Shown here: positions 42,751 through 51,862 of the stretch, in pieces
Layout of the letters: each line of letters opens with the position of its first letter
Numbering within the stretch: the stretch's first letter is position 1
Source: Clostridium polyendosporum
GTDB lineage: Bacteria > Bacillota > Clostridia > Clostridiales > Clostridiaceae
DNA length: 64,000 nt
Reading direction: 5' to 3'
Assembly (NCBI RefSeq): GCF_018332455.1
Contig: NZ_BOPZ01000008.1
Coordinates: 1 to 64,000 of the forward strand
Position numbers and translations under genes: made by a program
The notes under the pieces: model-generated
Seen by the model: the letters and a program-made list of their open reading frames with translations, nothing else
What the model was told of the DNA's origin: nothing
Databases searched by the model: none

Positions 42751-42868
42751 TGATTAAAATTGAATGCACTCGATGCCTATACAATTTTACATTCTACTAT
42801 TTCGCAAATTCACAAATTGAAGTTTTGTTAAAGCTGAGCAGACTTGATGCCTGGTCAGTTTTGTTTTT
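42751..42868 (+). repeat. Two family B copies in tandem
   Basis: A partial copy (42751-42790, TTGAATGCACTCGATGCCTATACAATTTT) is followed by a full copy (42793-42868, ACTATTTCGCAAATTC ... TTAAAGCTGAGCAGACTTGATGCCTGGTCAG). Shown as outline, not a continuous string. Confidence 0.65.
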
Positions 42869-43032
42869 AATAAGATTATTAAACCTAAGGCGATTACTTA
42901 GAAAATTTCTTTGTGTAGAAAGTAATATAATGTAATGGCTGTTATACATTTTTGTTTTAATTATTGATAAATAAAACCTAAAATGTTAAAGTATAATGTA
43001 GGTTTTTGAGCATTTTTCGGAGGTGCTAAAAT

Positions 43033-43632
43033 ATGTATGAATATATAGTTGGAGATTTTATAGGAATCAATAGAGATTATGTGGTTATTGAGAACAATGG
43101 AATTGGGTATAGAGTTTTTACTTCAGGAGGCACTATTGCAGGAATGCCAAAGGTTGGTGAAAAGGTTACACTATTTTTAGAACAAATAGTTAGGGAAGAT
43201 TTTATTGGGCTTTATGGATTTTTAACAAAAGAAGAACTTGATATGTTTAAGCTTCTGTTAACTATAAATGGTGTTGGTGCTAAAGCAGCACTGTCGCTTT
43301 TATCAATAAGTACAGTTGTGAATCTAAAGTATGCCATAATAATAGGAGATGAAAAGCAAATAACTAGAGCTCCAGGGATAGGGAAAAAGATTGCTCAGAG
43401 AATCATTCTTGAGCTTAAGGATAAATTAAATTCAGAAGATCTTATAAAGTCTAATGATATTAATGTGTTAGTTAATGATGATATTTATGCAAGTAACTTA
43501 GCAGAGGCTCTTGGGGCTTTAATTGCATTAGGATATACTGAAAAGGAAGCACAGAAAGTTCTTCAAAGTGTGGATAAGAGTGATACCCTTGAAAATATGA
43601 TTAAAAATTGTTTAAAAATGCTTATGAATTAG
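43033..43632 (+). CDS. ruvA: Holliday junction complex protein RuvA
   Basis: 199 residues: an N-terminal OB-fold (IVGDFIGINRDYVVIENNGIGYRV), two helix-hairpin-helix motifs (LLTINGVGAKAALSLL, APGIGKKIAQRIILELKDK) and a C-terminal domain that contacts RuvB (EKEAQKVLQSVDKS). It binds the four-way junction and loads RuvB. Ribosome site GGAGGTG. Eleven bases before ruvB, same transcript. Confidence 0.97.
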   Translation: MYEYIVGDFIGINRDYVVIENNGIGYRVFTSGGTIAGMPKVGEKVTLFLEQIVREDFIGLYGFLTKEELDMFKLLLTINGVGAKAALSLLSISTVVNLKYAIIIGDEKQITRAPGIGKKIAQRIILELKDKLNSEDLIKSNDINVLVNDDIYASNLAEALGALIALGYTEKEAQKVLQSVDKSDTLENMIKNCLKMLMN

Positions 43633-43645
43633 GGGGTGAATTTTG

Positions 43646-44683
43646 TTGGAGGAGAGAATAATAACTTCAAGCCCACTGGAGGAGGATTTAGGACAAGAAT
43701 ACAGTTTGAGGCCTCAGAGGTTAAGTGAGTATATTGGGCAGGATAAGGTTAAGGAAAGACTAAATATTTTTATTCAAGCAGCAAAAAATAGAAATGAGTC
43801 ATTGGATCATGTACTTTTATATGGTCCTCCAGGTTTAGGGAAAACTACATTAGCAAATATTATAGCTAAAGAAATGAAAGGAAACTTAAAGATAACTTCA
43901 GGCCCTGCAATTGAGAGAGCCGGAGACTTAGCAGCAATTCTTACAACTTTAAGTGATAATGACGTGTTATTTATTGATGAAATCCATAGACTTAATAGAA
44001 GTGTTGAGGAGATACTTTATCCAGCTATGGAAGATTATGCATTAGATATAGTTATTGGTAAAGGAGCAGCGGCAAAATCTATAAGAATTGATCTGCCTAA
44101 GTTTACTCTTATAGGTGCAACTACAAGAGTTGGTATGTTAACTTCACCTTTAAGAGATAGATTTGGTGTGCTTTGTTCAATGGAATACTATACTAATACG
44201 GAGTTAAAAGAGATTATTGTTAGGTCTTCTGCTATTTTAGGATGTGATGCTACTGAAGAGGGAGCTTATGAAGTAGCAAAGAGATCTAGGGGAACTCCTA
44301 GAATAGCTAATAGACTTTTAAAGAGGGTAAGAGACTATTCTGAAGTAAAAGGTAATTCGGTAATAAATTATGAAACAGCTAAAGCTGCTCTTGAGTTGCT
44401 AGAGGTAGATAGTGAAGGGTTCGATAGAATAGATAATAAGATTTTAGAGGCAATAATAGATAACTTCAATGGAGGTCCTGTTGGTATAGAAACACTTTCT
44501 TATTTTATTGGGGAAGAATTAGATACCATAGAAGATGTGTATGAGCCATATCTACTTCAAAGAGGTTTTGTTGTGAGAACTTCAAGGGGAAGAATGGCCA
44601 CTGATAAAGCATACAAGCACTTGGGGAGAAGTAGTGAGTTGCAACAAAAGGATAAAAGACAGTTTAGATTATTTGACAAATGA
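43646..44683 (+). CDS. ruvB: Holliday junction branch-migration ATPase RuvB
   Basis: 345 residues from the TTG at 43646; another TTG at 43643 is adjacent, and AGGGGGTG is seven bases away from the chosen one. AAA+ motor with GPPGLGKTT Walker A, LFIDEIH Walker B and GATTRVG sensor; winged helix at the end. It drives migration of recombination junctions with RuvA. Just before queA, in the conserved order. Confidence 0.96.
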   Translation: MEERIITSSPLEEDLGQEYSLRPQRLSEYIGQDKVKERLNIFIQAAKNRNESLDHVLLYGPPGLGKTTLANIIAKEMKGNLKITSGPAIERAGDLAAILTTLSDNDVLFIDEIHRLNRSVEEILYPAMEDYALDIVIGKGAAAKSIRIDLPKFTLIGATTRVGMLTSPLRDRFGVLCSMEYYTNTELKEIIVRSSAILGCDATEEGAYEVAKRSRGTPRIANRLLKRVRDYSEVKGNSVINYETAKAALELLEVDSEGFDRIDNKILEAIIDNFNGGPVGIETLSYFIGEELDTIEDVYEPYLLQRGFVVRTSRGRMATDKAYKHLGRSSELQQKDKRQFRLFDK

Positions 44684-44700
44684 TAGGAGAAGGTGAGACT

Positions 44701-45726
44701 ATGAAAGTTAATGATTTTTATTTCCACTTACCAGAAGAGCTTATTGCACAACATCCATTAAAGGAAAGAGATACCTCGAGGCTTATGGTATTGGATAGGG
44801 CCACAGGTGAAATAGAGCATAAAGTTTTTCATGATATTCTAGAATATCTCAAAGAAGGAGATACTTTAGTATTAAATAATACAAGGGTGCTTCCAGCAAG
44901 ACTTATTGGTGAAAAAGAAGATACTGGTGGAAAGATTGAATTTCTTTTGCTTAAGAGAATCACAGGCGATAAGTGGGAATGTCTTGCAAAACCCGGAAAA
45001 AGGGCGAGGGTTGGTACGATATTTACTTTTGGTGATGGTATACTTAAAGCAGAAGTTAAAGAAATCAAAGAGGAAGGCAATAGAATTATAGAATTTAGTT
45101 ATGATGGTATTTTTGAAGAAGTTCTTGATAGTTTAGGTCAAATGCCTCTTCCGCCATATATACACGAAAGACTTGAAGATAAAGAAAGATATCAGACTGT
45201 ATACTCTAAAGAAAAGGGGTCTGCAGCAGCTCCCACAGCAGGTCTTCATTTTACAGAGGAGTTATTAAAGAAGATACAGGAAAGAGGGGTTAAAATTGCA
45301 TATTTAACACTTCATGTTGGTCTTGGAACCTTTAGACCTGTAAAGGTTGAAAATATTGAGCAACATAATATGCATTCAGAGTTTTATCAACTTTCCAAAG
45401 AGTCAGCAGAAATAATAAATGATACTAAAAGAAAAGGAAATAGAGTTATAGCGGTAGGTACAACTTCTACAAGAACTCTTGAAACCATAGCAGATGAAAA
45501 TGGATTTATGAGAGAAACTAATGGATGGACCAATATATTTATATATCCAGGGTATAGATTTAAAGTAGTAGATGCCCTCATAACTAATTTCCATCTTCCA
45601 GAGTCTACTCTTATAATGCTGGTTAGCGCTCTTGCTGGCAAAGAAAATGTAATGAATGCATACAATACAGCTGTTAAGGAAGGATATAGATTCTTTTCTT
45701 TTGGAGACGCTATGTTTATTAAGTAA
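44701..45726 (+). CDS. queA: S-adenosylmethionine:tRNA ribosyltransferase-isomerase
   Basis: 341 residues from the ATG at 44701 (AGGTGAG upstream). Family motifs: [55 protein letters not shown] and [18 protein letters not shown]. It converts the tRNA intermediate preQ1 to epoxyqueuosine. Seventeen bases after ruvB; tgt follows after a repeat-filled gap. Confidence 0.97.
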   Translation: MKVNDFYFHLPEELIAQHPLKERDTSRLMVLDRATGEIEHKVFHDILEYLKEGDTLVLNNTRVLPARLIGEKEDTGGKIEFLLLKRITGDKWECLAKPGKRARVGTIFTFGDGILKAEVKEIKEEGNRIIEFSYDGIFEEVLDSLGQMPLPPYIHERLEDKERYQTVYSKEKGSAAAPTAGLHFTEELLKKIQERGVKIAYLTLHVGLGTFRPVKVENIEQHNMHSEFYQLSKESAEIINDTKRKGNRVIAVGTTSTRTLETIADENGFMRETNGWTNIFIYPGYRFKVVDALITNFHLPESTLIMLVSALAGKENVMNAYNTAVKEGYRFFSFGDAMFIK

Positions 45727-45788
45727 GTAATTAAATAAAGAATTAAGTTATTAAATTTATAAGTAAATAAATTATAAGTTTAGAAATA

Positions 45789-45957
45789 AGCATACAAAAC
45801 TTCAATCCTTAGACAATTCATGAAAATAGCCTCGACTTAAATAAAATTTAATAGGCATCGAGCCTATTAAATTTGAGCAAATTTCACTTTGTGAAATTGC
45901 AGCATGCAATGCTTTTTCATGAATTATAATTCAGTTATGAAGTTGTGTATCTATAGT
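45789..45957 (-). repeat. Family A MITE-like element (copy A4) carrying a family B copy
   Basis: Minus strand: TAGATACACAACTTCATAAC at one end and AGTTTTGTATGCTTA-type at the other, with TA at both ends. The family B repeat 45837-45902 sits where the empty copy A3 has the direct junction CTCGAC/ATGCAATGC. Confidence 0.75.
45837..45902 (-). repeat. Family B repeat nested in a family A element
   Basis: Minus-strand family B sequence: TTTCACAAAGTGAAATTTGC, then AAATTTAATAGGCTCGATGCC and a TATTAAATTTTATTT tail. It interrupts a family A copy between CTCGAC and CATGCAATGC. Confidence 0.8.
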
Positions 45958-45994
45958 ATGTTTTATTTATGATTTAGCAAAGGATGTGAATGGC

Positions 45995-47134
45995 TTGGTT
46001 AAAAAGTATACTCTTTTAAAGAAAGATGGAGAAGCTAGAAGAGGAAAACTTGAAACTCCTCATGGGATTATTCAAACCCCTGTATTTATGAATGTTGGAA
46101 CATTAGCAGCTATAAAAGGTGCTGTATCATCTATGGATTTAAAGGAAATAGAATGTCAAGTGGAACTTTCTAATACATATCATCTTCACTTAAGACCTGG
46201 AGATAAGGTTGTTAAAAATATGGGTGGATTACATAAGTTTATGAATTGGGATAGACCTATTCTTACTGATTCAGGAGGATTTCAAGTATTTTCCCTTTCA
46301 GGTATGAGAAAGATTAAAGAAGAAGGAGTTTATTTTAATTCACATATTGATGGTAGAAAAATATTTATGGGACCAGAAGAAAGTATGCAAATTCAAAGCA
46401 ATCTTGCATCCACTATTGCGATGGCTTTTGATGAGTGCATTCCTAACCCGTCTACAAGAGATTATGTAAATAAGTCTGTTGCTAGAACTACTAGATGGCT
46501 TGAAAGATGCAAGGTTGAGATGGAGAGATTGAACTCCTTAGAAGATACTATAAATAAAGAACAAATGCTTTTTGGTATAAATCAAGGTGGCATATATGAA
46601 GATATAAGAATTGAGCATGCTAAAACTATTACTAAGTTCGACTTAGATGGTTATGCTATTGGTGGTTTAGCAGTTGGGGAAACTCACGAAGAAATGTATA
46701 GAATTATTGATGCAGTTGTACCATATCTGCCACAAGAAAAACCAATTTACCTAATGGGGGTTGGACTTCCAAGTAACATACTTGAAGCAGTTTCAAGGGG
46801 AGTTGATTTCTTTGATTGTGTTCTTCCAGCAAGAAATGGAAGACATGGTCATGTGTTCACAAAGGAAGGAAAGATAAATATAATGAATGCAAAATATGAA
46901 TTGGATGGAAGACCTATAGATGAAGGCTGCGAATGTCCGGCTTGTAAGCATTATACAAGAGCATACATAAGACACTTATTTAAAGCAAAAGAGATGTTAG
47001 CTATGAGATTATGTGTTCTACATAATTTATATTTCTATAATAAGCTTATGGGAGATATAAGAACTGCTATTGATGGCGGTTATTTCCAAGATTTTAAGAA
47101 ACAAAAGCTTGAAGAATGGGGCGGAAAAGCGTAA
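45995..47134 (+). CDS. tgt: tRNA-guanine transglycosylase
   Basis: 379 residues from a TTG at 45995 with AAAGGATGTG six bases upstream; a GTG at 45986 is an alternative. Motifs: DSGGFQVFSL with the catalytic Asp, GINQGGIYEDIR, GGLAVGE, and the zinc site CECPACKHY...HNLYFY. It swaps guanine for preQ1 in the anticodons of Tyr, His, Asn and Asp tRNAs. After queA and before yajC, the standard order. Confidence 0.97.
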   Translation: MVKKYTLLKKDGEARRGKLETPHGIIQTPVFMNVGTLAAIKGAVSSMDLKEIECQVELSNTYHLHLRPGDKVVKNMGGLHKFMNWDRPILTDSGGFQVFSLSGMRKIKEEGVYFNSHIDGRKIFMGPEESMQIQSNLASTIAMAFDECIPNPSTRDYVNKSVARTTRWLERCKVEMERLNSLEDTINKEQMLFGINQGGIYEDIRIEHAKTITKFDLDGYAIGGLAVGETHEEMYRIIDAVVPYLPQEKPIYLMGVGLPSNILEAVSRGVDFFDCVLPARNGRHGHVFTKEGKINIMNAKYELDGRPIDEGCECPACKHYTRAYIRHLFKAKEMLAMRLCVLHNLYFYNKLMGDIRTAIDGGYFQDFKKQKLEEWGGKA

Positions 47135-47177
47135 TATAGTATATGTGCTGAAATAATTTGTCAGAGGAGGTTTTTTT

Positions 47178-47456
47178 ATGCAAGGGTTTGTACAATTATT
47201 ACCACTTATAGTAGTATTCGTTGTTTTTTATGCTTTCTTAATTATTCCTGAGAGAAAAAGAAAGAAAAAGTATGATGAAATGCTTAATAACTTAAAAGTA
47301 AACGATGAAATACTGACTAAAGGTGGAATTATTGGAAAGATAATTAATCTAAAAGATGATTATATAATACTTGAAAGTGGTCCTGATAAATCTAGATTAA
47401 AGATATCAAAGCATGGAATTGCTAATGCTTTAAATAAAAAAGAAGAAAATAAATAG
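47178..47456 (+). CDS. yajC: Preprotein translocase subunit YajC
   Basis: 92 residues with one N-terminal membrane segment (LLPLIVVFVVFYAFLIIPERKR) and the cytoplasmic YajC domain (KVNDEILTKGGIIGKIINLKDDYIILE). An accessory part of the SecDF complex. AGAGGAGG site before the ATG. Confidence 0.95.
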   Translation: MQGFVQLLPLIVVFVVFYAFLIIPERKRKKKYDEMLNNLKVNDEILTKGGIIGKIINLKDDYIILESGPDKSRLKISKHGIANALNKKEENK

Positions 47457-47465
47457 TATATAACA

Positions 47466-47502
47466 CCTTCTATTTACATAAATATGTAGTAAATAGGGGG
47501 TG
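47466..47502 (+). promoter_or_regulatory. Hairpin with the ribosome site of the TIGR04086 gene
   Basis: ACACC-TTCTATTTAC pairs with GTAAATAGGGGGTGT (47466-47481 with about 47488-47502). The GGGGGTG of the 3' arm is the next gene's Shine-Dalgarno. It may end yajC transcripts or limit translation of the next gene. Confidence 0.5.
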
Positions 47503-47509
47503 TTTGTTT

Positions 47510-47878
47510 ATGAATTGGAATAAATACATAGGAAGTGTAACTAAAGGAGTACTGAGAGCTATCATAGCAACTGTATTTTTGGTAATTGTATTAAGTATTT
47601 GCATGAGTTTTGTATTTCCTAACATAAAGACTTTAAGTGTTGCTTGGGTAGTAATTACCTGCATAAGCATATTGTTAGGTTCAGTTTATGCAGCTAGAAA
47701 AAATGGGGAAAAAGGATGGTTTGTAGGATTAGGAGTAGCCTTTCTTTATTACATAGGACTCTTAATTCTGTCTGCTGTTTTTAAGGATATGATTAATTTT
47801 ACTATTGCTGATATTTATAGAATGTTAATTGCATTGGTAATTGGTGTATTATCTGGTATGTTAGGAATAAATATTTAA
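47510..47878 (+). CDS. TIGR04086-type membrane protein
   Basis: 122 residues from the ATG at 47510 (GGGGGTG seven bases upstream). Four membrane helices, with the common clostridial pattern GSVYAARKNGEKGWFVGLGVAFLYY. Role unknown. In many clostridia a protein of this kind is between yajC and the SCIFF gene, as here; a link to export is suggested only by position. Confidence 0.8.
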   Translation: MNWNKYIGSVTKGVLRAIIATVFLVIVLSICMSFVFPNIKTLSVAWVVITCISILLGSVYAARKNGEKGWFVGLGVAFLYYIGLLILSAVFKDMINFTIADIYRMLIALVIGVLSGMLGINI

Positions 47879-47949
47879 TAAAGTCTTTATTATGGTAATC
47901 TTTTATGTTATAATAACCTAAGTAATTGAATAGAATGGAGGAGTATGAA

Positions 47950-48087
47950 ATGAAGCATATTAAGACAATTAATAAGTCAAGCTTAAAAAATAGCTTATGC
48001 AAACCAGGATGTAAAGAATGTGCTAATTCATGCCAATCAGCATGTAAGACTTCATGTACAGTTGCAAATTTAGCTTGTGAAAATTAA
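47950..48087 (+). CDS. scfA: SCIFF peptide (ranthipeptide/sactipeptide-type precursor)
   Basis: A 45-residue product, MKHIKTINKSSLKNSLCKPG then cysteines 17, 21, 24, 28, 32, 36 and 43 (SACKTSCTVANLACEN at the end). It matches the SCIFF (six Cys in forty-five) family, almost universal in clostridia. Cys32 and Thr37 occupy the positions that form the thioether in the characterised clostridial homologue CteA. GGAGG site before the ATG. Its maturase follows. Confidence 0.95.
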   Translation: MKHIKTINKSSLKNSLCKPGCKECANSCQSACKTSCTVANLACEN

Positions 48088-48103
48088 TTATAAAATGTAA
48101 ATT

Positions 48104-48138
48104 GTGGCAGTAACTATTATGTTACTGCCATAAATTTA
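48104..48138 (+). terminator. Hairpin between the SCIFF peptide and maturase genes
   Basis: GGCAGTAAC TATTAT GTTACTGCC; only a weak T tail (ATAAATTT), so it may lower rather than stop transcription into scfB. Confidence 0.65.
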
Positions 48139-48156
48139 GTTGGGAGGAAATAAAAA

Positions 48157-49521
48157 TTGACATTAATCCATAAATTTGTTCAAGATAATGATCATTATGT
48201 TATAGATGTTAACTCAGGGAGTCTTCATATAGTTGACAAGCTTATATACGACCTTGTTGATAAGAAAGAATTAAAGGGTAAGGATGAATTGATTCAGAAA
48301 TTTCAAGGAGCATACAGCAGTGAAGAAATTGAAGAAGCTTATGAAGATCTTCAAGAACTGATAAATGAGGGAATGCTATATTCATCAGATCTTTATGAAG
48401 ATATAGCTATGAATGATAAATCAGAGAACTATATTAAAGCTTTATGTTTAAATGTAGTACATGACTGTAATCTAAGATGTAAATATTGTTTTGCTGACGA
48501 GGGAGAGTATAAGGGCTGCAGAAAACCTATGTCTTCTGAAGTAGGTAAGAAGGCAATTGACTTTGTTATAGCAAAGTCTGGTCCTAGAAAAAATATAGAA
48601 GTTGATCTTTTTGGTGGGGAACCTTTAATGGTGTTTAATACTATTAAGGAAATAGTAGATTATGCTAGGATCCAAGAAAAGATTTTTAATAAAAATATAA
48701 GATTTACAATGACAACTAATGCTACATTGTTAAATGACGAAATAATGGAATATATTGATAAAAATATGGGCAATATAGTATTATCTATAGATGGTAGAAA
48801 GAGCGTTAATGATGCTGTAAGAGTAAGGTTTGACGGTAGTGGAAGTTATGACAGAATACTTCCTAATATTAAGAAAATGGTTGAAAAAAGAGATAAATCA
48901 AAGCAGTATTATGCTAGAGGTACCTTTACAAGAAATAATACTGATTTCTTTGAAGATGTTATGGCACTTGCAAATGAAGGTTTCCAAGAAATTTCTGTAG
49001 AACCGGTAGTTTTGCCAGATGAACATGAGCTTTCACTAAGAAGAGAAGACCTTCCAATGATATTTGAACAATACGATAAGATTTATACAGAAATGGTGGA
49101 AAGACATAAACAAGGAAAAGAAGTATTTAAATTTTATCATTTTAATATAGATTTAAATGGAGGTCCTTGTGTATATAAGAGAATCTCTGGATGTGGAGCA
49201 GGTCATGAATATGTGGCTATAACACCAGATGGAGAGGTATATCCATGTCATCAATTTGTAGGCAATAAGGATTTTCTTTTAGGCAGTATATATAATGGAG
49301 AAATAAATAAAGAGATTTCAAACAATTTTAAAGCAGCACACATATACAATAAACCAATATGTAGAGAATGCTGGGCAAGATTCTACTGTAGTGGTGGATG
49401 CCAAGCAAATAACTTTAACTTTAATGGAGATATTCACATACCTTATGAAATAGGATGTGAAATGCAAAAGAAGAGAATTGAATGTGCTATTGCTTTAAAG
49501 GCTAAAATGATGGAAGAATAA
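48157..49521 (+). CDS. scfB: SCIFF maturase, radical SAM / SPASM enzyme
   Basis: 454 residues from a TTG at 48157 with GGGAGG nine bases upstream. A peptide-recognition segment at the start, then the radical SAM cluster CNLRCKYC (about 107-114), and SPASM auxiliary cluster cysteines in CGAGHEYVAITPDGEVYPCHQF and CRECWARFYCSGGCQANN. It introduces the Cys-Thr thioether in SCIFF. One gene after the peptide gene, as throughout clostridia; the finished product's role is unknown. Confidence 0.95.
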   Translation: MTLIHKFVQDNDHYVIDVNSGSLHIVDKLIYDLVDKKELKGKDELIQKFQGAYSSEEIEEAYEDLQELINEGMLYSSDLYEDIAMNDKSENYIKALCLNVVHDCNLRCKYCFADEGEYKGCRKPMSSEVGKKAIDFVIAKSGPRKNIEVDLFGGEPLMVFNTIKEIVDYARIQEKIFNKNIRFTMTTNATLLNDEIMEYIDKNMGNIVLSIDGRKSVNDAVRVRFDGSGSYDRILPNIKKMVEKRDKSKQYYARGTFTRNNTDFFEDVMALANEGFQEISVEPVVLPDEHELSLRREDLPMIFEQYDKIYTEMVERHKQGKEVFKFYHFNIDLNGGPCVYKRISGCGAGHEYVAITPDGEVYPCHQFVGNKDFLLGSIYNGEINKEISNNFKAAHIYNKPICRECWARFYCSGGCQANNFNFNGDIHIPYEIGCEMQKKRIECAIALKAKMMEE

Positions 49522-49593
49522 TTTATTTCTGTTTTATTATTTTTATAGAAAGTAATTTAATTATAGTATGAGAATTAACAGAGGGGGATAGCA

Positions 49594-50850
49594 ATGAAAA
49601 CAAAAGTAAGAAGTTCAGTACTTTTTCTTCTAAGTTTTGCTATTATAGTTTTTTTAGCTTTTGCAGGCTTTAAGGGTTTTGTTTTTGGTTGGGGAGAAAA
49701 TCAGTGGCAATTTAAGTCTTTTGATCAAACAATAACAAAAGGATTAGACTTACAAGGTGGAGTTTCGGTTCTTATGGAAATACAAAGCGATAAGGTATCG
49801 AAGAATGACCTTGAGAAGACTAAAGAGCTTTTAGCTCTTAGAGTAAACAAAGTTGGTGTTGCTGAAACGGTTGTTACAACTGAAGGTGAAAAAAGAATAA
49901 GGATAGATATACCTGGTAAATATGATTCGAAATCTATTGTTGATACATTAAGTAAAACTGGTGAACTTAAATTTCTAGATCCAGACAAGAATGTTATTCT
50001 TACTGGAAAGGATGTTAAAGAAGCTACAACTGGTGTAGAACAACAAACTGGTCAACCAATCGTCTCGCTTGAACTTACTGATGAAGGTAAGAAAAAGTTT
50101 GCTGATGCAACTACTAAGCTTGTTGGACAGAGTATAGCAATTACTATGGATGAAGAACAACTTACTAATCCTGTTGTTAGAGAACCGATTATTGATGGAA
50201 AAGCACAGATTTCTGGTAGTACGTCAATTGAAGAAGCGAAAAAATTAGCAGGTGTTATAAATTCAGGAGCGCTTCCAGTACCAGTTAAAACTGCTTCTGT
50301 TAAAACAGTTGGGGCTCAATTAGGAGCAAATGCTCTTCCTAATGCTATGAAAGCTGCAGCTATAGGGATAGGAATTATATTTTTATTTATGATTATTTAC
50401 TACAGAATTCCTGGTTTTTTAGCTTGTATTGCATTAACATTATACATTTCACTAGTGCTTTATACTTTTGTTTCTGTAGGAGCAACACTTACACTTCCAG
50501 GTATCGCTGGTTTCCTACTAACCATTGGTATGGCAGTTGATGCTAATGTACTTATTTTTGAAAGAATTAGAGAAGAACTTAGAGCGGGTAAATCGGCTAA
50601 GGCTTCTATTCAGAGTGGATCTCATAATGCCTTATCATCAATACTAGACTCAAATTTAACTACGATTATAGCAGCTTTAATTTTATACTATTTGGGATCT
50701 GGCCCAGTTAAAGGCTTCGCCCTAACTTTATTGATTGGTGTAATTATAAGTATGTTTACAGCAATAATTATAACAAGATTATTTGTTAATCTAGCTGTAA
50801 ATATGGGGATATTAAATAAACCATCATTGTTTGGTGTTAAAAGGGGGTAG
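49594..50850 (+). CDS. secD: Protein translocase subunit SecD
   Basis: 418 residues, six membrane helices. An N-terminal anchor, the large first periplasmic-type loop (GLDLQGGVSVLMEI at its start) and the C-terminal membrane domain with AGFLLTIGMAVDANVLIFERIREEL. It uses the proton gradient to pull proteins out of SecYEG. GGGGGA site before the ATG. Six bases before secF. Confidence 0.97.
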   Translation: MKTKVRSSVLFLLSFAIIVFLAFAGFKGFVFGWGENQWQFKSFDQTITKGLDLQGGVSVLMEIQSDKVSKNDLEKTKELLALRVNKVGVAETVVTTEGEKRIRIDIPGKYDSKSIVDTLSKTGELKFLDPDKNVILTGKDVKEATTGVEQQTGQPIVSLELTDEGKKKFADATTKLVGQSIAITMDEEQLTNPVVREPIIDGKAQISGSTSIEEAKKLAGVINSGALPVPVKTASVKTVGAQLGANALPNAMKAAAIGIGIIFLFMIIYYRIPGFLACIALTLYISLVLYTFVSVGATLTLPGIAGFLLTIGMAVDANVLIFERIREELRAGKSAKASIQSGSHNALSSILDSNLTTIIAALILYYLGSGPVKGFALTLLIGVIISMFTAIIITRLFVNLAVNMGILNKPSLFGVKRG

Positions 50851-50856
50851 GAGCTA

Positions 50857-51714
50857 ATGTTAAGAATAATAGAAAAGACAAAGATATGGTTTATAGCTTC
50901 TTTTCTACTTATCGTTATAGGGATTGGATTTATTGCGGTAAGAGGGTTGAATTTTGGCATAGATTTCAAGGGTGGTACTGAGATTGTTATAGATATGGGG
51001 AAAGAGTTTAATAAAGCAGAAGTTGATGATGTTATAAAAAAATATTCTCCAGAGGCAATAACTAATACGGTAGAAACGACTCAATTAGCAATAAAAGCTA
51101 ATAACCTTGATGCTGGTAAGGTGTCAGAACTTGTTAAGGAATTAAGTGATAAATATAAACTTGGAGATAAAGCATTAGTCTCACAGAATGAAATAGGGGC
51201 ATCTGTTGGTAAGGAGCTTAGTAAAAATTCATTAATAGCTCTAGGTATCGCGGTTTTAGGTATGCTTATATATGTTGGGTTTAGATTTGAGTTGAATTTT
51301 GGAATAGCAGCTATTTTAGCGCTGCTGCATGACGTTTTAATGACTATAAGTATTTATGCTATTTTCAATGTTCCTGTAAATTCTCCATTTATAGCTGCCA
51401 TATTAACTATAATTGGTTATTCTATTAATGATACAATAGTTATATTCGATAGAATTAGAGAAAATAATAAGAAGATGAGAAGAGCTGATTCAGTAGAGAT
51501 AGCGAACAAAAGTGTTACTGAAACTATGGCAAGGTCCATAAATACTACATTGACTACATTAATAACAATTACAGCAGTGTATTTCTTTGTTCCAACTGTT
51601 AGAGAGTTTGCATTTCCTTTGATTATTGGAATAGTTTCAGGAGCATACTCCTCAATATTCATCGCCAGCCCAATCTGGGTTATGTTAAAGAAAAGAAAGG
51701 CAAAATTAGTTTAA
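50857..51714 (+). CDS. secF: Protein translocase subunit SecF
   Basis: 285 residues, six membrane helices; RGLNFGIDFKGGTEIVI at the start and ILTIIGYSINDTIVIFDRIRE in the fourth helix region. Partner of SecD. A GGGGGTAGGAG site lies before the ATG, overlapping the secD end. Confidence 0.97.
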   Translation: MLRIIEKTKIWFIASFLLIVIGIGFIAVRGLNFGIDFKGGTEIVIDMGKEFNKAEVDDVIKKYSPEAITNTVETTQLAIKANNLDAGKVSELVKELSDKYKLGDKALVSQNEIGASVGKELSKNSLIALGIAVLGMLIYVGFRFELNFGIAAILALLHDVLMTISIYAIFNVPVNSPFIAAILTIIGYSINDTIVIFDRIRENNKKMRRADSVEIANKSVTETMARSINTTLTTLITITAVYFFVPTVREFAFPLIIGIVSGAYSSIFIASPIWVMLKKRKAKLV

Positions 51715-51747
51715 TTCTGACAAATTGTTGATTGAATTATAGTTAAA

Positions 51748-51782
51748 ATCAAACCTTCAGTTTTTAACTGGAGGTTTGTTCT
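51748..51782 (+). terminator. Terminator after secF
   Basis: CAAACCTTCAGTT / AACTGGAGGTTTG stem followed by TTCTATTTT. Confidence 0.8.
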
Positions 51783-51862
51783 ATTTTATCCAAAAATGTT
51801 TGTCAAAAGTGTTTTTTTAAATTATAATATACTTGTTTTCTATATTTATGGAGGAGTTAGTC

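Noticed and set aside
44906-45091. Short plus-strand frame inside queA
   Set aside because: It is in another frame of a clear queA gene and has no start signals.
48104-48138. Full terminator separating scfA from scfB
   Set aside because: The stem is good but the T tail is poor and the pair is expected to be co-expressed, so it is listed as a partial block only.
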